Part shown: positions 28,109 through 37,011 of the stretch, one piece after another
Position numbering within the stretch: the first letter of the stretch is position 1
How the letters are laid out: each line of letters opens with the position of its first letter
DNA from: Chitinibacter bivalviorum
GTDB lineage: Bacteria; Pseudomonadota; Gammaproteobacteria; Burkholderiales; Chitinibacteraceae
NCBI RefSeq assembly: GCF_013403565.1
Contig: NZ_CP058627.1
Span: 2,418,001 to 2,482,000, forward strand
DNA: 64,000 nucleotides
Direction of reading: 5' to 3'
The notes under the pieces: generated by a model
Databases searched by the model: none
What the model was told of the DNA's origin: nothing
The model's input: the letters and a program-made list of their open reading frames with translations, nothing else
Position numbers and translations under genes: made by a program

Positions 28109-28756
28109 ATGATTACCATCGCCCTTTCCAAAGGACGTATCTTTGAAGAAACACTGCCGCTCTTGGCTGCGGCAGGGATCGTTCCTGCTGAAGCGCCGGA
28201 AAGTACGCGCAAATTGATCATCGGCACCAATCAAGCCGACGTGCAGCTCATTATCGTGCGCGCGTCTGATGTGCCAACTTATGTGCAATACGGCGCAGCT
28301 GATTTGGGAGTGGCGGGTAAAGACGTGTTGCTCGAACACGGCGGGCAAGGCTTGTATCAGCCGCTTGATCTGGAAATCGCTAAATGCGCATTGATGGTTG
28401 CGGTCAAAAACGGCTTTGATTACGAAGGCGCGGTCAAGCAAGGCGCGCGGATGCGTATTGCAACCAAATACACCGAGCAAGCCAAAGACCACTTTGCCAG
28501 CAAAGGCGTCCACGTTGATCTGATTAAATTGTACGGCTCAATGGAGCTTGCGCCGCTGGTGGGCTTGGCTGACGCGATTGTCGATTTGGTATCAACGGGC
28601 GGCACGCTCAAAGCCAATAATCTGGTCGCAGTCGAGCATATTCGCGAGATTTCCAGCCGACTGGTGGTCAATCAATCTTCGCTCAAACTCAAGCACGATC
28701 GACTGCAACCGATGTTGGATGCTTTTGCTACCACCGTGGCAAGCCGTCACGCCTAA
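28109..28756 (+). CDS. hisG: ATP phosphoribosyltransferase, short form
   Basis: A 215-residue HisG of the short type, lacking the C-terminal regulatory ACT-like domain and therefore expected to need HisZ, which is not in this window. [18 protein letters not shown] is the standard start, and [12 protein letters not shown] and [15 protein letters not shown] (the PRPP loop) mark the active site. It commits ATP and PRPP to histidine synthesis. The right half of element D overlaps its ribosome-binding zone. Its stop overlaps the start of a membrane channel gene (TAATG). Confidence 0.94.
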   Translation: MITIALSKGRIFEETLPLLAAAGIVPAEAPESTRKLIIGTNQADVQLIIVRASDVPTYVQYGAADLGVAGKDVLLEHGGQGLYQPLDLEIAKCALMVAVKNGFDYEGAVKQGARMRIATKYTEQAKDHFASKGVHVDLIKLYGSMELAPLVGLADAIVDLVSTGGTLKANNLVAVEHIREISSRLVVNQSSLKLKHDRLQPMLDAFATTVASRHA

Positions 28757-29265
28757 TGTCGCTGCACAACGTCAATTGGCGGCCGATTCCGCTGTATACA
28801 CTGCTATTGATGTTTGTTTGGCCATGGCTGATTAAATGGGAAATCGTCGATAGCGGCGGCGATACGCTGTATTGGTTTATCGCCGCGACGTACCTCAATT
28901 ATCTATCGTTTATTTTCAGCATTGCCTACGGCCAACGCATGCAAGCGGGTTTGCACCCAGCGCAAGCCGTATGGCTGTTTATGCTCAGCAATGTCTTGTT
29001 GATTCTGACCTTTGCCACTGGCTGGCAAGTGTTTGATGTTTACGGCACCAGCGCGGGCTGCACCAACAATACCAATTTCCTTGACTCGCTATATTTCTCA
29101 TCGACGATCTTTGCCACCGTCGGCTTTGGCGACTTTCTGCCGTGCAATGACCACGGCAAAGCATTGTTTATCGCCGAATCCATCATCGGCTCAACCCATT
29201 TTGGTATTTTCATCACGCTGATTTTTAGTCGCGTGATATTTCCTAGCGCCCCAGACAAGGAATAA
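28756..29265 (+). CDS. two-pore-helix potassium channel-like protein
   Basis: A 169-residue membrane protein with about four hydrophobic segments. FLDSLYFSSTIFATVGFGDFLP at about 109-129 is a K+ channel pore helix and selectivity filter (TVGFGD at 121-126), followed by a final transmembrane helix. This fits the Ion_trans_2 family. It is translationally coupled to hisG by a TAATG overlap, an unexpected partner. There is no cytoplasmic RCK domain, so no ligand gating is visible. Confidence 0.75.
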   Translation: MSLHNVNWRPIPLYTLLLMFVWPWLIKWEIVDSGGDTLYWFIAATYLNYLSFIFSIAYGQRMQAGLHPAQAVWLFMLSNVLLILTFATGWQVFDVYGTSAGCTNNTNFLDSLYFSSTIFATVGFGDFLPCNDHGKALFIAESIIGSTHFGIFITLIFSRVIFPSAPDKE

Positions 29266-29336
29266 ATGCTGCTCAGCAGCAATTGCGCGTATGCTGTGAT
29301 AGCCAACTGGCACACAACCCACCAGGGGTAAACACC

Positions 29337-29477
29337 ATGGCCAAAGGTCAGGTTCGCAGCAATAAAGAAACAAAAAAACCCAAGCAAGACAAGAAAAGCG
29401 CAGCACCCGCCTCAACATTTGGCAATGCCGCAGCACAAGCTAGCTCGCAAATCAGCGAAGCAAAGAAACACAAGTAA
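29337..29477 (+). CDS. small basic lysine-rich protein
   Basis: A 46-residue protein starting MAKGQVRSNKETKKPKQDKK, then an Ala/Ser-rich tail ending KKHK. Very short proteins beginning MAKGQ-x-R/K-SN-x-E-x-KKPK occur in many proteobacteria and have no known function, so this is likely real although short. A GGGGTAA stretch lies shortly before the ATG. A strong terminator follows at 29504. Confidence 0.65.
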   Translation: MAKGQVRSNKETKKPKQDKKSAAPASTFGNAAAQASSQISEAKKHK

Positions 29478-29503
29478 ACCCACTGCTATTGTCTGCCCAC
29501 AGC

Positions 29504-29528
29504 ATGCCACCTTCACGGTGGCATTTTT
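29504..29528 (+). terminator. rho-independent terminator
   Basis: ATGCCACC-TTCAC-GGTGGCAT, an 8-bp perfect stem with a 5-base loop, runs into TTTT. It ends the transcript of the small lysine-rich gene, and probably of the upstream hisG group. Confidence 0.85.
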
Positions 29529-29596
29529 GCGGCTTTACATTATATGCATTTATATATTATATTAATACATATCATATCCAAGCGCAGGAAGTCATC

Positions 29597-31252
29597 ATGG
29601 CAGACGTACAGAAACTCCTTATTGTGGGTGGCGTAGCAGGCGGCGCCTCAGCGGCGGCACGGGCTCGTCGGCTCAATGAAGCGGCGCAAATCATCGTATT
29701 CGAGCGCGGCCCCTATGTTTCATTTGCCAACTGTGGTCTGCCCTATCATTTGGGCGGAGACATTGCCGAACGCGAATCTTTACTGCTCCACACCCCCGAA
29801 TCGCTCACCGCACGCTTTGGACTGGATGTGCGCGTCAATAGCGAAGTCTTGAGCATCGATCGCAGCAATAAAACCGTGCGCGTCCTCAATCGCCTCACCG
29901 GCGATGAATATCTGGAAAGCTACGACGCACTGATTCTCGCGCCCGGCGCAGCACCGATTCGCCCACCACTGCCCGGTTTGGACCATGAGCGCGTCTTTAC
30001 GCTGCGCACCGTACCTGATCTGGATCGCCTGATGAATGTGATGACGCCCGATGTGAAACATGTGACCGTCGTTGGCGCGGGGTTTATCGGGCTGGAAACG
30101 GTGGAAGCCTTGCGTCATCGCGGCTTGCAGGCCAGCCTCGTTGAGCGTGGCACGCAAGTGCTCACCCCGCTCGATGCCGAAATGACTGCGCCACTTTCCC
30201 ATGAGCTAAAAGCCCACGGCGTCGAGCTACTATTGGGTGAAAGCCTGCAAAGCGTGAATGCCGGCGAGCGACTCACCTTGCAAATGGAATCGGGCCGCCA
30301 AGTGACGACCGATCTGGTGGTCTTGGCCATCGGCGTGAAGCCAGAAAATCAATTAGCCCGCGAAGCCGGTTTAGAAATCGGCAGTACAGGTGGGGTATAT
30401 GTCAATGAGCAGCAGCAAACCAGCGATTCCAGCATATACGCCGTAGGGGATGCCGTTGAAGTGCGCCACACGATCAATGGCAAAGCGGTATTGCTGCCGC
30501 TGGCTGGCCCTGCCAATCGCCAAGGCCGCATCGCTGCCGACACGATTTTTGGTCGCCAAGCACACTATCGCGGCAGCCAAGGCACGGCGATCTGTAAAGT
30601 ATTTGATCACACTGCGGCCAGTACCGGCCTGAACGAGAAAACGCTGCAAGCGGCCAATATGCCGTATCAAAAACTGTATTTACACGGCAACGATCACGCC
30701 AGCTATTACCCCGGCGCGACGATGATTAGCCTGAAAGTACTGTTTGACCCCGCCTCGGGCAAATTGCTGGGCGCGCAAGCCGTCGGCGAAAAAGGCGTCG
30801 ATAAACGCATCGATGTGCTGGCCGTAGCGCTGCAAGCCGGCATGACGATCGATGATCTGGCTGAAATGGAATTAAGCTATGCACCACCGTACGGCGCAGC
30901 CAAAGACCCGGTTAATTTGGCCGGGATGGCGGCGCAAAATTGGCAAGCGGGTTTGCTGCAACTCACTCAGCCGGAAGATTTGGCACAAGCCAGCGACGCG
31001 CAAATCATCGACGTACGCGAGCCGGAAGAAATCGCCAGCGGCCAGATTGCCGGTGCGCGCAATTTGCCGCTGAGCCAGTTGCGCCAATTGAGCCACTTGC
31101 TCGATAAAAATAAGCCAGTGATTGTGTACTGCATGGTCGGCTTGCGCGGCTATATTGCGCAGCGGCATTTAAGTCAGCTCGGCTTTAACGTACGCAGCCT
31201 CAACGGCGGATACAAAACTTGGCAAATGTGGCAGGCCACAAAGACGGCATAA
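29597..31252 (+). CDS. CoA-disulfide reductase-like flavoprotein with rhodanese domain
   Basis: A 551-residue FAD/NAD(P)H disulfide oxidoreductase fused to a rhodanese domain, start at ATG 29597 after AGGA. LLIVGGVAGGASAAARARR is the FAD-binding site, NCGLPYHLGG holds the redox cysteine near residue 43, VVGAGFIGLE binds NAD(P)H, YAVGDAVE is the second FAD contact, and the C-terminal rhodanese (residues about 460-545) carries VYCMVGLRGY with the sulfur-accepting Cys. Such CoADR-Rhd enzymes reduce CoA-disulfide or CoA-polysulfide. A 5' extension from 29489 is not needed. The upstream 60 bp are very AT-rich with overlapping TA palindromes and may bind a regulator. Confidence 0.88.
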   Translation: MADVQKLLIVGGVAGGASAAARARRLNEAAQIIVFERGPYVSFANCGLPYHLGGDIAERESLLLHTPESLTARFGLDVRVNSEVLSIDRSNKTVRVLNRLTGDEYLESYDALILAPGAAPIRPPLPGLDHERVFTLRTVPDLDRLMNVMTPDVKHVTVVGAGFIGLETVEALRHRGLQASLVERGTQVLTPLDAEMTAPLSHELKAHGVELLLGESLQSVNAGERLTLQMESGRQVTTDLVVLAIGVKPENQLAREAGLEIGSTGGVYVNEQQQTSDSSIYAVGDAVEVRHTINGKAVLLPLAGPANRQGRIAADTIFGRQAHYRGSQGTAICKVFDHTAASTGLNEKTLQAANMPYQKLYLHGNDHASYYPGATMISLKVLFDPASGKLLGAQAVGEKGVDKRIDVLAVALQAGMTIDDLAEMELSYAPPYGAAKDPVNLAGMAAQNWQAGLLQLTQPEDLAQASDAQIIDVREPEEIASGQIAGARNLPLSQLRQLSHLLDKNKPVIVYCMVGLRGYIAQRHLSQLGFNVRSLNGGYKTWQMWQATKTA

Positions 31253-31260
31253 AAAGAGGA

Positions 31261-31288
31261 CATGCAGGCTCAACATTACGCCTGCATG
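31261..31288 (+). terminator. hairpin downstream of the CoA-disulfide reductase gene
   Basis: CATGCAGGC and GCCTGCATG form a perfect 9-bp stem with a 10-base loop, followed by the weak T tract GATTTCTGTTTC. It is a likely, if imperfect, terminator between this gene and hisD. Confidence 0.55.
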
Positions 31289-31323
31289 GATTTCTGTTTC
31301 GCGTCAGACTCGCAATCAGCAAG

Positions 31324-31345
31324 TAAGGGTATAATCGCCCGATAG
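31324..31345 (+). promoter_or_regulatory. hisD: probable hisD promoter
   Basis: A perfect -10 hexamer TATAAT at 31327-31332 stands 36 bp before the hisD ATG. No good -35 is visible at 16-18 bp spacing, so it may need an activator. Confidence 0.45.
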
Positions 31346-31367
31346 AAAATTACTTTGGGTCTGTGCC

Positions 31368-32660
31368 ATGATTCGCCGTTTAGATTCCACCTCCGCTGAT
31401 TTTCAATCCGAACTCACCGCCCTGCTGGCGTTTGAAACCTCGCAAGACCCGCAGGTGGATCAACGCGTTGCCGCTATTTTGGCTGACGTTAAAACGCGTG
31501 GCGATGCGGCTGTGGTTGAGTATACAAACAAATTTGATGGCACCAGCGCCAGCTCGATGGCCGATCTGGAGCTGACGCAAGCTGAGCTGAAAGCCGCTTT
31601 CGAGCGCCTGCCCGCCGATCAAGCCACCGCCCTGCAAGCCGCCGCCGCCCGCGTACGCAGCTACCACGAGAAACAAAAAATGAGCTCGTGGAGCTACGAA
31701 GACGAAGACGGCACGCTGCTTGGCCAGCAAGTCACCGCACTCGATCGCGTCGGTATTTATGTACCGGGCGGCAAAGCGGCGTATCCCTCATCGGTATTGA
31801 TGAATGCCATTCCAGCGCACGTCGCCGGCGTCGCGGAAATCATCATGGTCGTGCCAACGCCCAAAGGCGAGCGCAATGATTTGGTCTTGGCCGCTGCCTA
31901 TGTGGCGGGCGTGAGCCGCGCTTTCACCATCGGCGGCGCGCAAGCCGTTGGCGCACTGGCCTATGGCACGCAAACTGTACCGCAAGTCGATAAAATCACC
32001 GGCCCAGGCAATGCCTATGTCGCCGCCGCCAAACGTGCGGTGTTTGGTGTGGTTGGCATTGATATGGTCGCCGGCCCATCGGAGATTTTGGTACTCGCCG
32101 ATGGCACCACCAACCCTGATTGGGTCGCGATGGATTTATTCAGCCAAGCCGAGCATGATGAAATCGCGCAATCGATTTTACTGTGCCCGGACGCAGGGTA
32201 TGTCGATGCAGTCTATGCCAGCATTGAGAAATTGATCGATACCCAGCCACGCAAAGACATCATCGCCGCCTCGCTGAAAAATCGCGGCGCGCTGATTGTG
32301 GTGAAAGATTTGGACGAGGCGTGCGAGATCTGTAACTACATCGCGCCCGAACACATGGAATTGTCGGTCGAAAACCCCGAAGCGCTGCTACCTAAAATCC
32401 GCCACGCGGGCGCGATTTTCATGGGGAAATTCACCTCTGAATCATTGGGCGACTACTGTGCTGGCCCAAATCACGTGCTGCCGACCGCGCGCAGTGCGCG
32501 TTTCTCTAGCCCGCTGGGCGTGTATGACTTCCAGAAACGCTCTAGTCTGATCAAAGTATCCGAAGTCGGCGCACAAAAACTCGGCCAGATTGCTTCGGTA
32601 CTGGCGCACGGCGAAGGCCTGACCGCCCACGCCAACGCGGCTGAGTTCCGTCTGAAATAA
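31368..32660 (+). CDS. hisD: histidinol dehydrogenase
   Basis: A 430-residue HisD that oxidises histidinol to histidine in two NAD-dependent steps. [63 protein letters not shown] and the zinc-site [11 protein letters not shown] plus [13 protein letters not shown] are all conserved. It starts with ATGATTCGCC after a weak ribosome site and has its own promoter. It is separated from hisB by 3 kb of unrelated genes, and hisC is absent. Confidence 0.96.
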   Translation: MIRRLDSTSADFQSELTALLAFETSQDPQVDQRVAAILADVKTRGDAAVVEYTNKFDGTSASSMADLELTQAELKAAFERLPADQATALQAAAARVRSYHEKQKMSSWSYEDEDGTLLGQQVTALDRVGIYVPGGKAAYPSSVLMNAIPAHVAGVAEIIMVVPTPKGERNDLVLAAAYVAGVSRAFTIGGAQAVGALAYGTQTVPQVDKITGPGNAYVAAAKRAVFGVVGIDMVAGPSEILVLADGTTNPDWVAMDLFSQAEHDEIAQSILLCPDAGYVDAVYASIEKLIDTQPRKDIIAASLKNRGALIVVKDLDEACEICNYIAPEHMELSVENPEALLPKIRHAGAIFMGKFTSESLGDYCAGPNHVLPTARSARFSSPLGVYDFQKRSSLIKVSEVGAQKLGQIASVLAHGEGLTAHANAAEFRLK

Positions 32661-32668
32661 GCTGTATC

Positions 32669-32697
32669 GCGGGTGAGCTTTGCTGCAGCTCACCCGC
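32669..32697. terminator. bidirectional terminator between hisD and NTF2-like gene
   Basis: GCGGGTGAGCT and AGCTCACCCGC pair in an 11-bp perfect stem with a 7-base loop. It lies between convergent genes and is flanked by short A/T tracts, so it probably ends both transcripts. Confidence 0.75.
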
Positions 32698-32715
32698 AAT
32701 TTCATGCGGCAACCA

Positions 32716-33147
32716 TTATTGCAGGCGCAAACCAATATGCCCGTCAATGCGCTGCAGACGGCCATCATCAGCAAAAATCACGGCATCAACGCCGTGAAAT
32801 AGCTCCGCGCCAGCGGCATCCACAATACTCCACTCAAACAAAGCGCTAGAGCCGGTTGTGCGCACATTCCCCACCATTTTGCTTTGCATTCCCGGGTAGC
32901 GACTCAACATCTGCACAATCTGCCCATCTAGCTCAGGGCGTGTTTCAGCCAAACTATACGAATCATTGTGCCGGACTTTGTCGATGACGGCGGCCCGCAA
33001 AATCTGTTCGCGTTTTGCCGTATCTTTTTCCCCCCAAGCCTGCAAATAGCTGCTCACAATCTGCTCAGGGTTCATTTTTGCCTGCGCAGCCAACGCACTC
33101 GCCATCATCAAACTGGCTACCACGACCATCTTCAATTTTTTGTGCAT
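32716..33147 (-). CDS. exported NTF2/SnoaL-like protein
   Basis: A 143-residue protein with a signal peptide (MHKKLKMVVVASLMMASALAAQA) and an NTF2-like alpha/beta cone: PEQIVSSYLQAWGEKDTAKREQIL, then GQIVQMLSRYPGMQSKM and SALFEWSIVDAAGAELFHGVDAVIFADDGRLQRIDG. This fold often forms ligand-binding dimers; no function follows. It is divergent from a TetR-type regulator, with the regulator's likely operator in between, so it is a plausible target of that repressor. Confidence 0.72.
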   Translation of the reverse strand: MHKKLKMVVVASLMMASALAAQAKMNPEQIVSSYLQAWGEKDTAKREQILRAAVIDKVRHNDSYSLAETRPELDGQIVQMLSRYPGMQSKMVGNVRTTGSSALFEWSIVDAAGAELFHGVDAVIFADDGRLQRIDGHIGLRLQ

Positions 33148-33212
33148 TTCCAGTGCTCCTATCTCTTTTTTTATTGAGTTTGTGATTGATTACTTCGCTT
33201 CAAACGAACAAA

Positions 33213-33234
33213 ATGTACCGTTCGTTCGGTACAT
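33213..33234. promoter_or_regulatory. TetR-type operator palindrome
   Basis: A perfect inverted repeat with 8-bp arms, ATGTACCG and CGGTACAT, and TTCGTT between them. It lies between the divergent NTF2-like gene and the TetR-type gene, 66 bp and 77 bp from their starts. A repressor bound here could control both. Confidence 0.75.
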
Positions 33235-33310
33235 AATTTGCAACATCACGCGATACGCTGTCAAGCGCTTTGTCGTATCCGTTAAACTAGCGGCATTGAA
33301 GGAGATATTC

Positions 33311-33865
33311 GTGGCGATCCAGCGCAGCACTTTGATTGAATTATTACGCGCCGTTTTTCACACTTACGGCTATGACGGCGCTTCACTCAGCCGTATTTCG
33401 CAAGCCACCGGTTTGGGCAAAGGCAGCTTGTATCATCATTTCCCTGGCGGCAAAGATGAAATGGCGATTGCAGTCTTGCAGGCTGAAGGTGTGTATTTTC
33501 AATCGCTGCTCGCGCCACTGAGCGAGGCGGGAACGCCGCTCGAACGTTTGCGCCGATTTGCCGAGCAGTTACAGCTCAATCCACCGGAGCAACGCTTTTC
33601 CAGCACACTCGATGTCTACACCATGGGCGATGCATGGCAGCTATTTCAAGCCGATATGCGCGCAGCGGTTGAAGAATGGGTCGTCAAGCTGAGCGCCGTA
33701 TTGGTGGAAGCGGGCATTGCGCCAGATACCGCCCAATATCGCGCCAAGGAAATGATCGCGCAGATCGAGGGAATGCGGCTGATTTGCCGTTGCCTTGGGG
33801 ATTGGAAAGATTACGAGCAATTGCTGAATCATTTACCCGAGCAATTACTCAAGCCTAGCAATTAG
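33311..33865 (+). CDS. TetR-family transcriptional regulator
   Basis: A 184-residue regulator. The start is a GTG at 33311 preceded by GGAGA; the longer reading from 33140 is not supported by the family. The N-terminal HTH is clear: LIELLRAVFHTYGYDGASLSRISQATGLGKGSLYHHFPGGKDEM. The rest is the helical ligand-binding domain. The TetR plan with LGKGSLYHHF resembles the AcrR/NemR and YxaF-type subgroup often seen with small exported or redox proteins. It probably represses itself and the divergent NTF2-like gene from 33213-33234. Confidence 0.87.
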   Translation: MAIQRSTLIELLRAVFHTYGYDGASLSRISQATGLGKGSLYHHFPGGKDEMAIAVLQAEGVYFQSLLAPLSEAGTPLERLRRFAEQLQLNPPEQRFSSTLDVYTMGDAWQLFQADMRAAVEEWVVKLSAVLVEAGIAPDTAQYRAKEMIAQIEGMRLICRCLGDWKDYEQLLNHLPEQLLKPSN

Positions 33866-33877
33866 CCAATGGCTGTA

Positions 33878-33927
33878 GGGTATATCAATACAAACATTAT
33901 TATAAAAGGACTTGGCAGGTATACCCT
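33878..33927. repeat. 50-bp bipartite element, copy E
   Basis: GGGTATAT begins at 33878 and ATACCCT ends at 33927. Here the outer arms extend to 10 bp (GTAGGGTATA and TATACCCTAC) and the right half is itself a palindrome GGTATACC. It sits between the convergent TetR and TPR genes, so it is not in a promoter position. Confidence 0.7.
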
Positions 33928-33928
33928 A

Positions 33929-34957
33929 CTAAGCCACTAGCTCAGGCAAGCGGGTTAAATCCAGTGTAGCGTCACTGGGCATTTCGGCATGCAGGTGAAG
34001 TTGCAAAAAGCTCACTTGCCGCCCGTATTCTGCCGCCAGCTCTTTAATCCCCAGCACATGGCAATAACGCTCCGCCTGTCGCACCAGACGCATTTCAAGA
34101 TGACGCAGCCCGTCTTCTTGGGCAATCAACAAGCCTCTTCTGACGATCTCCATCGCCCGCTCAGCATCCCCTTGATGGAATACCAGCTCGCCCCATTCGG
34201 CTAATAAATTGACTTCAACCCAGTGATAGGGCGTGGTGGAAACAGTTAATAAACCTTCCTCGATTTCGGACTCAGCCACCTCCAGCGCCCCTTCTTGCAT
34301 TGCAATTTGCGCCAATCGAAAGTGACATTCCGCCACATGATGCGGTAATTGATTGGCATGACTCATGGCCAGCGCCTGATTGAGCAACACACGGGCGGCT
34401 GCATATTGCTGCAGCTTAAACAAATTAACCGCCCAGTTGATTTTGGCCATGGTGATCAAAAAGGCGTCTTCAGTTGCGAGCAAGATGGTGTGCCCCGCTT
34501 CGTGCATCGTGACCGCCAGTTGGTTTTGGCCACACACATCACAAATACGCCCTAACCCGACCATCGCCAAACCGCGCGTTTTGGCCAAACTGGCTTGCTT
34601 GCCACACAGCAATACGCATTGCTGCCAATAAGATAGCGCCGGCGGATAATGGGCTAAGGAATAATGACAACAACCGAGTTGCTCTAAAATGGCCGGCATT
34701 TCTTGGAATAATTTGAATTCCTGCGCATAGGCCATCGCCTCAGACAAAACCTCGATCGCCTGCGCAAAATCGCCCAATTGATCTTCAATCAGCGAAAGGC
34801 GCAATGAGGCCGCAATAAAATGCTGAATATCAAAGGCCTCGCGCGTCTCTTGCAACAAGGACATGCAAAATCCACGCGCCAATACCGGGTCGGTAAAGAT
34901 GTGCGCGTCAATCAGATCTAGTGTGTGCTGGCGTGGCGGGCTGGCTGGAGCTGACAT
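33929..34957 (-). CDS. TPR-repeat protein
   Basis: A 342-residue soluble protein made of TPR-like helices from about residue 40 to 300 (IEDQLGDFAQAIEVLSEAMAYAQE, ILEQLGCCHYSLAHYPPALSYWQQC, INWAVNLFKLQQYAAARVLLNQAL, CHFRLAQIAMQEGALEVAESEIEEG, WGELVFHQGDAERAMEIVRRGLL). It lacks any effector domain such as GGDEF or a kinase, although similar TPR blocks often precede them. GAGAGG lies 6 bp before the ATG. Function unknown. Confidence 0.72.
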   Translation of the reverse strand: MSAPASPPRQHTLDLIDAHIFTDPVLARGFCMSLLQETREAFDIQHFIAASLRLSLIEDQLGDFAQAIEVLSEAMAYAQEFKLFQEMPAILEQLGCCHYSLAHYPPALSYWQQCVLLCGKQASLAKTRGLAMVGLGRICDVCGQNQLAVTMHEAGHTILLATEDAFLITMAKINWAVNLFKLQQYAAARVLLNQALAMSHANQLPHHVAECHFRLAQIAMQEGALEVAESEIEEGLLTVSTTPYHWVEVNLLAEWGELVFHQGDAERAMEIVRRGLLIAQEDGLRHLEMRLVRQAERYCHVLGIKELAAEYGRQVSFLQLHLHAEMPSDATLDLTRLPELVA

Positions 34958-35045
34958 AATGAACCTCTCACTCTATGCTTTGTAGCACAGCAACTCTGGA
35001 TAGTCTTTTTCATTCAGTAGTAAAGCAGGCGAACGATCTGCAGAA

Positions 35046-35065
35046 AAATACCCAACCTAGGTATT
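35046..35065. repeat. short palindrome AAATACC/GGTATTT
   Basis: AAATACC and GGTATTT, 6 bp apart, lie in the 203-bp gap between the divergent TPR and TfoX-like genes. The half-sites resemble those of the 50-bp element, but the spacing is much shorter. It may be an operator. Confidence 0.35.
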
Positions 35066-35160
35066 TAATCAAGGAGCTTATTTAAAAAAAAGCCTGACGA
35101 CATACACCGTCATAAACTACACCCCAGACACCACAACAAATAAACTCAGCAGGATGCATC

Positions 35161-35517
35161 ATGCCCAGTGAATACCTTCGTTTTTTGTTGGAACAACTTC
35201 AGCCCTTAGGCCACTTGCGTGCCAAAGCCATGTTTGGCGGGCACGGGCTGTATTGCGATGAGATCTTTTTTGCCATCGTCGTCGACGATGTGTTGTACGT
35301 CAAAGTCGACGAACACAATCGCCCACGCTTTTTAGCTGCCGAGTTAGCGCCTTTTAGCTATTCAATGAAAGATGGCCGCACGATGAGTATGAGTTACTAC
35401 CCTCTCCCTGAGTCTGCATTAGAAGAGCGCGCCGAGTTGCTCGATTGGGCTCGAGAAGGCATTGCGGCAGCCTTACGTGCGCCTGAGCGCAAAACTCGCA
35501 AAAAAACAAAGGCCTAG
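35161..35517 (+). CDS. TfoX N-terminal-domain protein
   Basis: A 118-residue protein: EYLRFLLEQLQPLGHLRAKAMFGGHGLYCDEIFFAIVVDDVLYVKVDE is the TfoX_N signature, with the basic tail RAPERKTRKKTKA. It lacks the TfoX C-terminal domain. TfoX-type proteins act in competence in Haemophilus and Vibrio, but single-domain members are widespread and mostly uncharacterised. AGGA precedes the ATG. It lies among his genes without obvious link. Confidence 0.82.
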   Translation: MPSEYLRFLLEQLQPLGHLRAKAMFGGHGLYCDEIFFAIVVDDVLYVKVDEHNRPRFLAAELAPFSYSMKDGRTMSMSYYPLPESALEERAELLDWAREGIAAALRAPERKTRKKTKA

Positions 35518-35680
35518 CGGCGAGACCAAATTAGCGATAAAAGCCGGTGAATATCTTTGTCAGCACAGCTTTTATTGCAAAACTTACGGATTTAGCGCGT
35601 TCAGAGCTTCCCGCCAACGCTAATCTGTTGGAAAATGCGGTATTGATCGGCATAAGCCGAGCCGTTTACGAGAATCATTG

Positions 35681-36274
35681 ATGCGCCAAGTTACCGTTAC
35701 TCGCAATACGCTAGAAACCCAGATCACCATCACGCTAAACCTCGACGGCACAGGCGTGAGCAAATTTGATACTGGCGTACCCTTTTTTGAGCATATGCTC
35801 GACCAAGTTGCCCGTCATGGTCTGTTTGATATTGAAATCAAAGCCGTTGGCGATTTACATATCGACGCGCATCACACCGTAGAAGACGTCGGCATTACAC
35901 TGGGCCAAGCTTTTGCCAAAGCAGTTGGCGATAAAAAAGGCATCGTGCGTTACGGTCACAGCTATGTGCCACTCGATGAGGCGCTGAGCCGCGTCGTGGT
36001 CGATCTCTCTGGCCGCCCCTGTCTGGAATATGACTGCGAATACACGCGTGCGATGATTGGCGGCTTTGACGTTGATCTGTTTGGCGAATTTTTCCGCGGC
36101 TTTGTCAATCACGCCGCGATCAGCCTGCACATCGACAATCTGAAAGGCAAAAACGCCCACCACCAAGCCGAAACCATTTTCAAAGCCTTGGGCCGCGCCT
36201 TGCGCATGGCTGTTGAGCTTGACCCACGGATGGCTGGCATTACGCCATCCACCAAAGGCACACTGGTAGGCTGA
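35681..36274 (+). CDS. hisB: imidazoleglycerol-phosphate dehydratase
   Basis: A 197-residue monofunctional HisB, start at ATG 35681 (a TTG one codon earlier is possible). [36 protein letters not shown] and [24 protein letters not shown] show the manganese-binding histidines and glutamates. It dehydrates IGP to imidazole acetol phosphate, the step before HisC, whose gene is not found. It opens the hisBHAFIE group. Confidence 0.95.
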   Translation: MRQVTVTRNTLETQITITLNLDGTGVSKFDTGVPFFEHMLDQVARHGLFDIEIKAVGDLHIDAHHTVEDVGITLGQAFAKAVGDKKGIVRYGHSYVPLDEALSRVVVDLSGRPCLEYDCEYTRAMIGGFDVDLFGEFFRGFVNHAAISLHIDNLKGKNAHHQAETIFKALGRALRMAVELDPRMAGITPSTKGTLVG

Positions 36275-36275
36275 G

Positions 36276-36932
36276 ATGACGCAAGCACACAAACCAACGA
36301 TCGCGATCGTCGATTACGGCATGGGCAATCTACACTCGGTGACCAAAGCGTTTGAGCTGGTTGCTGGTGACGATGCCACCATTATTTTGACCGCTGATCC
36401 TGCGGTGGTCGCTAGCGCGGACAAAGTTGTTTTCCCCGGCCAAGGCGCCATGCCAGACTGTATGCGCGAGCTTAATGAAAGTGGCTTAAAACAAGCCGTG
36501 CTCGACGCCGCAGCCAGCAAGCCATTTTTGGGCATCTGCGTCGGCGCTCAGTTGCTTTTTGAACACAGTGAAGAAGGCGATATGGATTGCCTGGGTGTAT
36601 TCAAAGGCAAAGTCGTGAAATTCAAGCCAGAAAACATGCGTGATACCGAAGGGCTGAAGCTCAAAGTGCCGCACATGGGCTGGAATGAAATGTTTATTCA
36701 GCGCGAGCACCCGCTTTGGGCTGGCATTAATGAAGCAGAACGCTTTTATTTCGTGCATAGTTACCATTTCGCGCCCGAGAGCGATGCCGATACCATCATC
36801 GAATCGGCGTATCCAAACCGCTTTGCCGTGGCGGTGGCGCGCGATAATATTTTCGCCATTCAGTGCCACCCAGAAAAAAGCGATAAGGCGGGTCTGCAAT
36901 TGCTGAAAAATTTCGTACACTGGAATGTATAA
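36276..36932 (+). CDS. hisH: imidazole glycerol phosphate synthase, glutaminase subunit
   Basis: A 218-residue class I glutamine amidotransferase. IAIVDYGMGNLHSVTKA is the start, GICVGAQLL carries the nucleophilic cysteine, and AIQCHPEKS the catalytic His and Glu. It feeds ammonia to HisF. It begins one base after hisB. Confidence 0.95.
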   Translation: MTQAHKPTIAIVDYGMGNLHSVTKAFELVAGDDATIILTADPAVVASADKVVFPGQGAMPDCMRELNESGLKQAVLDAAASKPFLGICVGAQLLFEHSEEGDMDCLGVFKGKVVKFKPENMRDTEGLKLKVPHMGWNEMFIQREHPLWAGINEAERFYFVHSYHFAPESDADTIIESAYPNRFAVAVARDNIFAIQCHPEKSDKAGLQLLKNFVHWNV

Positions 36933-37011
36933 CAATTTGATGAAATACGTCATAAGGCGTTATTTTTACAAGCTGTTTTAATTAAACCCCTCACTATATG
37001 CTTTTGAAATC

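Noticed and set aside
30395..30444. GGGTATA...ATATACGCC at 50 bp inside the CoA-disulfide reductase gene
   Set aside because: The right half has a G instead of C at a position invariant in the six copies; counted as chance.
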